This document shows positions 1-12,100 of a stretch of DNA of 64,000 bases, one piece after another. Origin of the DNA: Oxyruncus cristatus (taxonomy: Eukaryota; Chordata; Aves; Passeriformes; Cotingidae); NCBI GenBank assembly GCA_013399855.1, contig VXAY01004969.1:41769-105768 (forward strand). The letters run 5' to 3'. Within the stretch, counting starts at the first letter, position 1. Each line of letters opens with the position of its first letter. The translations under genes were made by a program, and so were the position numbers. The notes below the pieces were generated by a model. The model saw nothing but the letters and a program-made list of their open reading frames with translations. It was not told the DNA's origin and did no database searches.

Positions 1-3000
1 CTGCTAGTTCACTGTTCTCACCTCAACTTACAATTTCATAACAGTTTTGTTAGGTCTCAGATAGGTCTCCTTTGTGTGTAACGAATTATTTTTCAGTCCT
101 TAAAATAGGAGCTGAAACGCACCATCAAGTACACATTTACCCTTGTTCAGTGAAGCTCTGAAACACCTCTTAACTGCTTTCCAGAGACACAAGATGGAGA
201 CATCAAACAACTGTCAGCTGAATATATTTTATAAATGACTCAAAAAAGTCTAACCCCCGCACCCAACATTTTGCTACTAAAATCAGTTTGTGCAACTGCA
301 TCCCTGAACTGCAACAGCTCAGCTACTACTGTTTCTCAGTGGGATCAGGATGAGCCTCAAGGAGCTCTTTCTGTTCTCTCTGGTATCACCATCATCTGCA
401 GACACACTGAACATGAGGATCTGTGCTGGGCCTTAGCATGAGAACTATTTTGCTGCTTGACATTCAGTTTGATTTTTTTCTACCAACCCAAAGATGGCAT
501 ACAAGCAGGTCATTGCAAAGGAAGTCTTTGTTATAGCCAGAAAACTAATGTGACTTTCTTAATGAGAGCCCCACCAAAGCTTCTCCTTGACCAAAGTGCC
601 CACTAATTCTTACACAAAGGCTCAACACATGATTCCTACCAATCTGAAAGGCTGCTATGCATCCAACAATACTGTAACCCAGCCCTTCCAAAGCCAGAAT
701 GGAGCCAACTATAAAGTAAGAAAAAAACCAACAAAAATTAAAAAAAAAAAAATCCTTGTTGTGAAAAATGGAAAGTTAAACAAGTTAGACAAGTTTTACT
801 ACCATGATATAAAACCTTTCCTGCCCCTCCCTTGCCAGATATTTTAAGTTTGAGGGTTTTTTTCTTAATAATACTGTTCTAATTGAATGGTAGTTAAGCA
901 TGTGTTTTGATTTGCAGAGCAGAATGGCTTTTTTTGAAAGTAGAAAAGCTTTATCCCAGAAACACCTGCACTTTAAAAACAGTCTTTCCCTTAATCATTG
1001 GCTTCACTTTCTTACACTGAATACCTCTGCTAGATCATTGATTTTCAATGAAGTGAAATACTAAGAATGCTAAGATATTTTATTCTGCTATTCTGTGTAC
1101 TGTTGAAATCATGTGAAAATAAAATTTGTAACCAAAGTAGTTTGTCATTTACCTCTGCTGTGTTCATGATGTGAATTAAACGGCTTAGAGCTGGAAGCAA
1201 GAACTCCAACAGAAACAATTAGCCAGAAGAAATACAGAGATTAAAATCAAAGGCTGAAGAAAAAGCAGAAAACTAGAGATGACGAAGAGGAAATCATATT
1301 ATTAAGGAAAAAGATAAGATGTCAAGGGACCAAATAGCACTCTCTAGGCTAGAGAGAATGTCTGAGCTGCTAGGCTTAGACATTGAAGAATAAAAGAATT
1401 CCGTAAATTAAATGGCAACAGCCCTCCTTGCAACAATAAGTGCTTTTATCTTCAGTTTCATTACCATTAAGTTTTTAGCAAGGATCTTGCTGCTGGTGAG
1501 GTGCTCCTACAAGTTACCAGAGAAGCAAAATATACACAGAAAATGAAATAATTCAGCTTCTTCTAAGCTATGTGGAGATTTTGCACCCTCTGCGGGTCCA
1601 GGAAGACATAGAGAAACTACAAATATACCCAAGCTGTAATAAAATATATTTTGTATTTTATTTATAGGTGCTGCATTTATGTGGCAATGGCTGTTTTCCT
1701 CTTTTCAGATGTTCCTGACTCCTCTCCTTTATGAACCAAGCCATACATGATATTTTTTTTTGTTGTTTAAGTTCTTGACTTAAAGACCTTTAAGTCTTTA
1801 GACAAGGTTTTTTTCTTCACTACTTGCAAATATTAGAAGAAAGGGGTTTTAAATGACCAAAGCCTACAACATATAAACATGATCCCCTTGTATTCCACTA
1901 TATATTAAATTAGATAGTCTTTCTTCTTCATATACTAGTTCAAATTCTTTGTAATTCTCTGCATGAGACACATTTAACCATATACAGTAAGACTGAAAGA
2001 ACAGCAATCATACAATTTCTTGTAGACAAAAGATGATTTCAAGTACAGTCACTTAGGAAGTATTCAACATAAGGATATTCTGTATTAAAAAAAAAAAAGG
2101 TGTCAATTTTTAAAGTTAATATTTATCACCTTAATCATGCAATGAAAATGCACTGTGTAAAAATCATTAAAAATCATATAATGTATCATACCTAATACAT
2201 TAGCACAAAATTCTATTAGTAGATATAAGAAATGAAATCAGTGGACTTGAACTTTATTTCCTTAATAGAAACTAATCCTCTGAAATATTTAAAGAGCAAA
2301 AATCTTGAAAGTTGCTGAGAAAAAAAGAAAAATAAATAATATTGTATTTAATATGAAAGTGAGTTCTATGGATTTGGTAGAACCAGTTATCTATTATTTT
2401 GTATATATTATCTGATACAGCTGCTCTACTACATGTTACACTGCAAATATAAACAAAGCCAGCTATTGATTAAAATTTGTTATGAAAAAACATATTGGAC
2501 TAGTATCAAGTGTATTGCAGGGAAAGACTGCAAACTACTTTTCCTGATGTCCTCAACGTGTATTTAAAGTGACAGCTGCTTTCAATTGATTTTGAAACCT
2601 CCATTGATGTCAATAAGAAAACAATGTTAGCAAGAGATCTATGATAAAATAAGATGAGCTTTGGGAGCAACTGTGCCGTTGGTTATTTAAAGTACTTTCT
2701 TGCTTTCAGTGGGACTCAGATGAAAAACATATTTACATTTAAGAGGATGACTTCCCTGTTTGCCCTGCCTCTCTTTTCTCTCTGCATCTCTCATTTCACA
2801 TGTCTAATCTCATACTCTGCACACAGAAGCCATTCCTAAGTTTTCTCTTGGTTTCTCCGCCAGTTACAACTCCACTTTCCTCCCAGTTTACTAAAGATCA
2901 ACAATAACATTATCTTAAAGCACTGTTATTAGGCTAAGGAAGAATTCAGAAAACATAGAAGATAATATGGACTGGGTATAAACATTGCAATTAATTTTTC

Positions 3001-5970
3001 ACAACAAAAAGGCCTAGTAGTGTAATACTTTCTTATGAAAAGTTCACAGTTGACTTCCAGGTAATGCTAATTGCTTGCTGTAAGGGATAACATAAATACC
3101 TTACGAAGGTTTGAACATATCTCTAGCTCAAGAAATAGCTTTAAGATCAAGAAAAAATATGCCAAAATTGAAGGAAGAATAGCAGCATCTCCTGCAAACA
3201 ATCTGGGGAAAGGTAGGGTCTGTGATCTTCATTCCTTTATAACAGAAGAGACTTTTTCAAACTTTCTTATACTTCCAACATAGAAAAAAAGCATAAAGCC
3301 ACTTAAAATGACCAAGTAAAATAATTTTCTTAGGAAAAAAAACAAACCAATTTTTCTCTTTTTACTTAACCTTGCTTTAAGTTTGCTGTTTTTCCTAAAG
3401 CTATTTAAAAGGTGGATTCTGTGTAATGGGATTGTTAGTATACTCCAGCTTTGTTAATAATTTGATTTTTTTAATAAAAGAAAATAAAATTGTTATTGTA
3501 CCTGTCCTGAATTGACTTCAGCACATAGTTATCTTCTCTTGCCAAACAAGGTTGTAAAATTCCATTCAGAAACCAATCTGCAGAGAGTCGCAGAACCCTT
3601 TTTTTTAACCCTTTTACAACAACCAGGCTGAAGATTCTACTGTAAGAAAAAAGCCTGTAGATGGACATAAAAACAAAAATTTAAATTAAGAGTGTAACAG
3701 TGCAATGAAAGTAAACAACTCTGTTTACATGAATGTGGTTACTCACCATTTCTAAGTGTGTGAGTCAGCACAGGCAGGCAGCTAGGACAACTACAAACTC
3801 AGCTAAAACACAAAGAGTAAATCTATTTCCATTACCTCGCTAATGAGGGGATCCTAAAAGCAACACCAGGGCAAAGGTACACAGGCAGAGACAAAGGCAC
3901 CATTAAACTCAGTCCATTCTGGATAATCAGTGGCCTGCTGTTCAGACAGGTTGATTAAGAGACTCCAGCTGCAGAGTCACTTGAGCATATTTACAATTGC
4001 CAGTTTTCTACTCCCTTACAACACTAAGTATACCTCCTTCTTGACTCAAGTGCATCTATTTTAATAAGATCTTTAACTGAAAGACTGTCAATTCTCTCAT
4101 AGTAGCAATTTCAGAAATGAGCCATCATCTAACCCATTTAAAAAATCAACTATTTCCAGTTACTAAATGTAAATATCTTGCTACATGTAAACATAATTTG
4201 TTGGATGCCACCCAAGCATATCTGTTTGTTCATGGTCAGAAATAACTGCCTGACATTGAGCTGACAGGTATCTGACAATCCCTATCAACACTTCAGAGTG
4301 CAAAGAACTGGATTGCTGCCTGACCAGCACATTTCCTCACCAGTCACAACTTTCCTACACTCTTTTCCATGACCAGCCACCACCATTCCCTTTATATTGC
4401 TTAGCCCAGGCAATCAAAGCTGTCAAGGGTCTGGATCAAAGATGATGTCTCAGATCTTTTTAAAGTGAACTTCAGTGGAAGAGCTCCAAAATTTAAAGGA
4501 GGAAACGAAGAGAGGAAGGACCCTAAAAGCAAGGAATAGGCAGCAATCATACCACACAACTGCTGAAATGGAGAAAGCCTTCACAGGATTTAACTCAAGG
4601 CTCTTTTGAACACAATTAAAGTGCATGACTAGGGACACGTTGAATGAGTGGGTTAGGCTGCTTCAAGAGTCACTGTCAAAGCTATTAGCAAAAGTAGGTT
4701 TTAATGTAAATTTGTAAAGATGTAACTTAACAGAGTTCAATGGCAAGATTTACTTTATTAATTATTACACAGATGAATCATACAAAGGAAAATTGGATTA
4801 GAATTGATTTAGAATAATTTACATGGAGATTGGGGATGCAAAAGTGTAAGGGTGCAAATAGTAATGGTGCAAAAGGGCTTAGCAACACTTAATCATTGAC
4901 TAATTTAGTATTTATTAAGTGATTCAATAGGATTTATTGCAATTACTACAGTGATCTAATTATAGATTGAAGATAGCAACATTTATACTGTACTTGAGAA
5001 GATATTTGAATCAATTCACATGCATGCACAGAGAGACAGGGATGTCTATATCTGTATCTATGTGTACAAAGGTACCTGTTAAAAATTCCCCTTGACCTCA
5101 GTGAAATACTCATATTGGAGAGGCATCCCACTCAGAGGGAAGTGTTAGCGCAGCCCACTGTGGTCCAGGAGACCTCAAAAGGCCTCATTTAGGACCTAAG
5201 AGGAATCCCTAAGATCTCAGAGTGACCCCAAAGACAGGGGAGAAAACACAGCACCACACAAGAGAAACAGGACACAACTTGGTTTGGGATTCAGTGGACC
5301 TCTGGTGATTCTGGTCCAGTGAATTTCTAAACGTGGCTGTAGAGTTTTGGTAAAAAGTTTCACTTCAGTGTTGGCAAAACACTTGTCTTGCAACAACTCC
5401 AAAGGCCACTGCTTCAGGGAAATGATTTCAGAAAGCAGTGAAAATCCATGAGTAAATTTGTGTAATAAATAAATTTGTGTACTGTCCATTGCAATCAAGG
5501 AGGCAAGAATCAACCAAAGCATTTTAGATGTCTGTCTCACATACATAACTTTTTCCACTGCTGATGTACCCCTTTCTATTGACATTTCCAGAACCATAAA
5601 CATGACATAGTGCAAATAAGACCTGATGGAAGTAGGTCTCAGTTAGAGTAGACATTTCCCGCTCTAAGTTATTGGTGTTTGTTTACTTCTGTTTTTAAAG
5701 AAAGGTTATACAATAATTCAGAAAGACACTGAAGATTGTGTCAGAGTGCAGCATAGAGGGGCAAATATTTGGATGCACCGACTGCCACAGGCATCCTATA
5801 AAAAGGCCACCTGCGAAATAGTGCCCTCCAGCTTTGAACACTACTACTACATTTACTGTACCCACACCCACACGCTGCAGTTCAGGAGTACACAGGGCCT
5901 GGCACCCTGGGAGGGCTGCCAGGCTTCCCAGGGCATGGCAGGGAGGTGACTTGGCCAGAACACACTTTTT

Positions 5971-6155
5971 TACTGTGAAGGTGACTTAGCACAGTTTGCC
6001 CAGAGAAGTTGTGGTGTCTCCCTCCTCAGAGATATTCAGAAGTCATCTGGACACATTTCTGAGCAAACTGCTCTCAGTGGTTCTGCTTGAGTAGGGGACA
6101 TGAACAAGATGACTTCTAGAGGTCCCTTCCAATCTCACCATTCTGTGATTCTGTG
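5971..6155 (+). mobile_element. CR1 LINE 3'-end fragment
   Basis: Reads GTGACTTAGCACAGTTTGCC, GAGATATTCAGAAGTCATCT and GGTCCCTTCCAATCTCACCA and ends in CATTCTGTGATTCTGTG, the CR1 terminal octamers. Confidence 0.9.
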
Positions 6156-6570
6156 CTATGTCTCAATCTTCAGCCAATGCATACTCCAAAAAGGTGCCCA
6201 GTAAGCTTTTAGACTCACAGGGGAAAAAGTCCCAAGTTTTATTAAAATGTAAATAACAATACTTACCTTCCTACAATTCATGGAGTCACGTTTGTCATTT
6301 CATTATTGGTTGCAATCAATACATTGCAATGTTGTGCCAAATTTCTCTCTGACACAAATGACTCTCCATGTGTTTCTTCAAAAAAGAAACAACACAAAAT
6401 CGACATCCTAAACACATTTCCCATGCCCTTCACTTACTGCCAGCTCCACAGGAAGATACATTAGGCTTCTTAGCATTATTTCAGCAAAATAATGTACATT
6501 GTTTCCCCAAGGAACACTAACAGCAAGGCTGCCTCATGTTGAGGCTTTCTAAGTAAGTACATTCATCTTT

Positions 6571-6630
6571 GAAGGTTGGACTTGATGACATTGGAGGTCT
6601 TTTCCAACCTTAATGGTTCTGCGATTCTAT
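6571..6630 (+). mobile_element. Short CR1 3'-end fragment
   Basis: GGTTGGACTTGATGACATTG, then GGTCTTTTCCAACCTTAATG and GATTCTAT: the last 60 bases of a CR1. Confidence 0.85.
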
Positions 6631-8174
6631 CTGGACAAAACCATTCCCAATAGCATTGAATTGGGCACAAAAGTGATTTGGGTCTTTTTTGCATTTCAAA
6701 AATGTATGATCAAGAAGGAGCACCATTACTCTTCTTCTACAAGAGTCACCCTAAAGGAAGGACAACTCAAAATCAGACATACCAGTAAACACTCAGTCAG
6801 GTGATAGCAATCCTTGGCCATGACTAACAGGGTTACGTGCAAGTCACTGCCTGTATCTGCACACTCTGATTCTTGAAACTTCATGGGCAGGGTTCTCCAG
6901 GAAGTTGCTAGGCTTTGCAGGTAGTGAAATCACTATGAATCAGCAAAAATGTTGAGGTGAATGGGCCTCAGTCACTACCCACACTGCATCCAGCAGAAAA
7001 TAATAATAATAAAAATTAAAGGAAGGCTTTTAAACTCCTATGAAGTCAGGTTTTATATGGCTTTAAATTACGATAGTTATCTTTCTCCATGCAGATAAAG
7101 CAATCAGGTAAAACAGAACAAAAATACTTGAACAGAAAAGCCTATATACATAACTGTGTCCTTCCAGCAGATCTGCCCTGGCAGCCCTTGCTGTGGCTGA
7201 GTTGCCAAAATCTCTCCCTGCTCCTACCTGGCCTGCAGGAATCTCACTCTAAAATCATTAATGTCTTAAAATAAGTAATGCAAGTGCACAAAAATTTTAA
7301 CAAACCACATAAAATATCACAGCTAATGGCTCAGTAATTCACAGTTGTCTCTATATTTTGATAGGCAAACATTATAAGTCCAGGCATAAAGTATTTAATA
7401 CTCACTCAAACTGTACAAGTCACAAGACAACACCAGTGGAACTCACACAACGTGTAAACTGGTAGTCAGGAGTTGGCAATGAGCAAGAAGGAGTTTATAG
7501 TAATATAAGCAAAAGAAAAAAATAGATTCCAGAAGCAAAACATCCCTACTCTGATAATCAAACACAAAGTTGAGGGACTGTGACATGAGATACCTAAGGC
7601 AGGGTGTTGAAATTACATCAGTTTCCTAAAGTGAAGCGTCTTTTCTTCCAGAAAGCTTCCATCTAAGCAACCCAGTCCCTCCAGGCCACTGTCTCTTGAT
7701 CTCTGAAGCACTGCATTTGTACAAAGTCTTCTGCTGCCTTTAAATATCAGACAACTGAATGCCTTTTCACCATATGTAAAAAATCAGGGACTTTGTTTGG
7801 ACTAGCACACTACCTGTAGACAAGCTGTGGTCACAAATCCCACTTCCATCCTCTGACACCCTACTGATGCTGGCTGACATTTTAATGGAGCCCAGGGAAG
7901 AGATGCCTTCACATAGGCTGAGGCAATGGTCCTGCAGAGAGCCCACCCCTCTGCAAAGCCAGGGAACACAGAATTTAGCTAAAAGGTAAGACCATGTTCC
8001 CTTTTAGTGAATTCCTCTTCAAACAGCAGTAGAGCCTAATATTATCTAGGAAAAATATGGAAAATTCAGTCCATTTGTCACCACCTGAAAGTGAGAAAAT
8101 CCTCCAATGGCCTGAACACACATTGTCCTATGCAGAAATTCTCCTGACTTCTGTCAGGCTCTCACTGCTGTGGA

Positions 8175-8340
8175 ACCATAGAATGATCAGGGTCGGTAAT
8201 AACTCTAAGATCATTGAGTCCAACTGATATCCAGCACCATCATGTTCACCACTAACTCATATCCCCAAGTACCACATCTACATATCTTTTGAACACTTCC
8301 AGGGATGGTGATTCCACCACTGCTGTGGGCAAAGCAGAAC
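8175..8340 (-). mobile_element. CR1 LINE 3'-end fragment just upstream of the AKR1B CpG island
   Basis: Reads CATAGAATGATCAGGGT, then GATCATTGAGTCCAACTG and CCAGGGATGGTGATTCCACC in reverse orientation. It ends about 130 bases before the CpG-rich promoter. Confidence 0.88.
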
Positions 8341-8469
8341 ACATGAAGTGCCACGTTCATTGCTAAGGCATTTGCTCTTAGTTTGTTCATTTCAAAACAA
8401 ACTGACAAATCAGCATCAGGCTTCTGTAGCCAAACACAACCTCAGACTGAGGCTCATCTTGTGTCTCTC

Positions 8470-9130
8470 GCCTACGAGGAAAGACGGGGAGGGGAGGCCG
8501 TCCCCGGCGGGCGTGGGTCGAGGCGGGGCCGGGGCAGCTCCGTTCACTATAGCGCTCTCAGGCAGCCCTGGGCTCGCACAGACAGAGGGACGGACAGTTA
8601 CCCGCGATGACCATGGCGATTCCCTGCGTGGAGCTGAGCAACAAGATGAAGATGCCCGCTCTGGGGCTGGGCACTTGGCAGGTACCGTGGCGGGCGGGAG
8701 GAAGGACAGTGGAAGGAAGGCTGGCGCTGCGAAGGTGAGAAATAAATAAAAAAGAAAGACCGCGACTAAAAGCGGACCTCCCGCGGTGCGACGGGGGCTC
8801 CCGCGGGATACATGTGCCTCCGTGAGGGCCGTGGGGTCGGTCTCGCCGCCCGCTTGGAGCGCCCGATCGCGACCGCTTGTGTAAGCGGAGGGGGGGCCAG
8901 GGCGGGGCGGTGCCGCGGGGACGGGGAGCAAAAGGCAAAGAAAAGAAGACAAAATAAAATAAAACTAGGGGCTAAAGAAGGTGGAAGGTGGCACCAAAAA
9001 AGAGAGGAAGCAAAAGAAACCGACAAAATAGACTCAGCGGTAGCGGCTCGCAGCCCCCGGATGGGGTCACGGTCCGAGGGGGGCCCTGGTCACGGAACCG
9101 CCGCGTGGGGAAGATTTGGGGAGGGTGAAG
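8470..9130 (+). promoter_or_regulatory. CpG island and promoter region of AKR1B
   Basis: An abrupt switch from AT-rich DNA to GC- and CpG-rich sequence spans the first exon and the start of intron 1. Sp1-type GC boxes are visible at 8522-8530 (GGCGGGGCC) and 8904-8910 (GGGGCGG). There is no convincing TATA box at the expected distance. Transcription probably begins between about 8500 and 8590. Confidence 0.7.
8613..8681 (+). CDS. AKR1B1-like: AKR1B coding exon 1
   Basis: Encodes 23 residues ending in the strand motif PALGLGTWQ, the start of the TIM barrel. The donor is CAG|GTACCG, phase 0. An in-frame ATG lies at 8607 in a weaker context. The exon sits inside a CpG-rich stretch, as expected for a first exon. 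Confidence 0.93.
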
Positions 9131-12100
9131 TGGTGAAACTTCTTGGGCAACACTGAAGGCAAACAAGAGGAAATGACAGTGGTTATTGCGCTGCTGGCAA
9201 TAGCAGAGCCAAAACGTCTTGCAGAAACAAAATCCTTTCTGTACCTGTTCCCTGCAAAAATGCCCGGAAACTCAGTTGGAACTCAGTTAAATGGAGGTGA
9301 TGAAACTCCAGGAGCCACTGGCAAGGGGAACTTTGTGAAGCTGTCACAGCAGTGAGTACTGGCTGGAGAACATGAAGAGCTCATTGTTGGCTTCTGTTTG
9401 ATTTTAGGCTCCTCCAGGAAAGGTGGAAGAAGTGGTGAAGGTTGCTATAGATGCTGGCTATCGCCACTTTGACTGTGCCTATTTCTATCAGAATGAAAAT
9501 GAAATAGGGAATGCAATCCAGCAGAAGATCAAGGAGGGGGTAGTGAAACGGGAAGACCTCTTCATTGTCACTAAGGTACAAGGATGCAAGATTATTTGGG
9601 CATTTAAATTTTCTTGCAGAGAAACCCTTGCTCTACCTGTAAAGTTACATAAGGGATCTATTCCCTTCTCTGACATTTACTTCACGGTTGTCTTGTTGTG
9701 TGTTATAATTATTTGCAGTTTGTACTCAGCTTTATCAGGAACCATTGATGGCTTAGGATAGATAGCATGGCTATTACTGATCTAATCATTTCCTTGCATT
9801 GATTATACTGAAGGTTCATTTGTACAGATCTAAGAAAGATCAGGAAAAAAAGGCAAGGCAGTTGTCTGGATTCATCAGTGCTATGCAAGACATTTGAAAA
9901 CTGTGTCATGTACAAATCATAAGCCTGAAAGGGAATAGAAATCAAAGTATGGGAGTTCATCTGAAGCATTTTATATGTATTTTCTTTGTTCCTTTATCTC
10001 ATCCACTTGTCTCAGAAATGTTCCTTCCCTAAAAGAACACTTCAGCTAATAAACTTATGACTTGGGGTTTTCACCATCAAAGCCAGAAAACTTTAGGATA
10101 ACTAAGCTTTTCCGTATTAAGTTTTGTTTTGTTAAAGAACATAATTTAATAATACTTGCAAGTTCTTCTATGTAAACAATTTCAATTTTGATTTCAAAAA
10201 ACTTGACAACTGTTTTCACTGTGGATAGTTAAAAGGGACAGAAGGAATGAGCTGCTCAATACTCAAAACTTAGGCTGAAAAAAATAATTTTAACCCAGAT
10301 TTCCTGTGTCAGATACACTTGCCGGAGTGTTACATTTATTTCTGAAAATCTCTTTTCATAACTGGGAATACTGACTCCACCTTCACGACTGCTGTCTTTG
10401 CGGCATGTTTGTCCTACCTACCTTCAGAGTAAAATGCTGACATCCGCGCTTTCAGCATGCACTGGGGAGGTAGCTGTCCTCCCAGACCACCAAGGAAGAA
10501 GCTTGTGTCCCCTGGTCTGGACTGCAGGAGCTGTAAAGTCACAGTCAGGCTTGGTTTCTTCCCACAGTTGTGGAACACGTTTCATGAGAAGTCCTTGGTT
10601 AAAGTAGCATGCAAGAAGAGCCTTGCTGCACTGCAACTGGACTACCTTCACCTCTACCTGATGCACTACCCTATGGGATTCAAGGTAGTCCTGTCCTACA
10701 TCCCTTTTCTCCTTACCTGCCTAGAAACATGGTGCATTCTTCATTATGCAACTGGGATATGCTATGGTTTGTTTGGCTCTGCCCTGAATCTGCTGGTAGC
10801 AAGTATTTGGTCACTAAGTAGTGATATGTTTTAGCACATGACTTTTTATACTTGTTCGAACAAGATAGTCGTAGGTATGACCATTGCTAATGTGCCCGCT
10901 GGATCTTCAGGGAAGCTGTAATCAACACGCAATGGTGCAGTTTGGGACTGTGGCCCTCTGCTGGGCTAGGAACAGCATGAACATCTCGAGTTTTGAAGAT
11001 GTTCACTTAGTCTGGAGTCGTCAACAGTGAAGCATAGCACAGAAAGAACGTGCTTCCTTCTCCCTCCCCCTGCCCCAGTCTACATCTGTGTAAAATAAAT
11101 AAAAAGACTAAGAAAGAGGTAGTGGGGGCGGTGTCTGTTCCCTTCTCTGTAGATCTGCTTAAACTACATAATTGCTATTAATCCCCACACTCCTTGGATG
11201 CAGGGGCTGATTTTGAAAAATATGGCCCTCATCCAAAAGAGACTACTAATGAATGTGCCTTATTTTTAGTTATGCAATGTGTTTAAATAACCTGCTAACT
11301 TGCTGCCTGTAGATGAAGTCCAAAGTGCTAGTTCACAGTAGGAAATTCAACTCTTAAAAAGTCTGTGTATTTTCTGCCTTGAAATAACAGGCTGGTGAAG
11401 AGCTGCATCCTTTGGATGACAAGGGTATGAGTATCCCCAGTGATACAGATTTTCTCAACACATGGGAGGTAAGTTAATATTTGCTCTTTAGAGCAGGTAT
11501 CAACACTAAAGCTGGAGCAGAGATCTGTGTGCACAATGAAATTAAGGGATATGTTTGGGTATGGAGGATAGTCACACAAAATTGTATTTTGACCAGATAG
11601 ATGCTGCTATCTCTGGATTTGGGGAGCAAGAAGACGTCTTTATTAAAGCTAAAGAGAAGAAAGCTATCAGCACTGTAGGTGCTGTCACTAAAATAATATT
11701 TGAATACACATGATGGTAGAAGCAACTTATAGGTGAATCCAAGTGTGACTGTTAATTTACCGTGTGTTTTATATGGATAGGAATTTTTTAAATTATTAAT
11801 TGAGATACTGTTATCTAATCTAATGTGAGTTGTTTGTTCATTTGTCACTAGCTTAAGGGAAATAAAATAACGTGGTTTGCCAGTAATATCACCACCTCAT
11901 GCACACTCATTGGTTGTCCTTACTTACCAGGCCATGGAAGAACTGGTGGACTGTGGTCTGGTAAAAGCCATTGGTGTCTCCAACTTTAACCATGAGCAGA
12001 TCGAAAGAATTTTGAACAAGCCAGGACTGAAATACAAGCCTGTAATGAATCAGGTGAGATTTTTATTTCCCCTTGTCAGCTAACCTTGGAGTGTAGAATC

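Larger units (their letters stand above)
1..8469. other. Intergenic region upstream of AKR1B
   Basis: AT-rich, with stops in all frames apart from chance frames. The longest is an unrecognised 132-codon frame on the - strand at 5217-5615. A canonical AATAAA at 1118-1123, and an acceptor-like TTTCCAG at 178-184 leading into a 50-base open stretch to a stop at 232-234, could be the end of an upstream + strand gene, but the product is not recognised. Three CR1 tails are listed separately. Confidence 0.5.

Noticed and set aside
1195..1395. Glu/Lys-rich stretch resembling a coiled coil
   Set aside because: Stops interrupt every frame. It is A- and G-rich DNA and not an exon I can support.
8348..9166. 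Many overlapping open frames of 60-178 codons on both strands around the AKR1B start
   Set aside because: They are a by-product of GC-rich CpG-island DNA with few stop codons. The real exon 1 lies among them and uses only 8613-8681.
10851..10864. 14-base perfect palindrome CTTGTTCGAACAAG
   Set aside because: Several such palindromes are expected by chance in 64 kb, and nothing nearby suggests a binding site.
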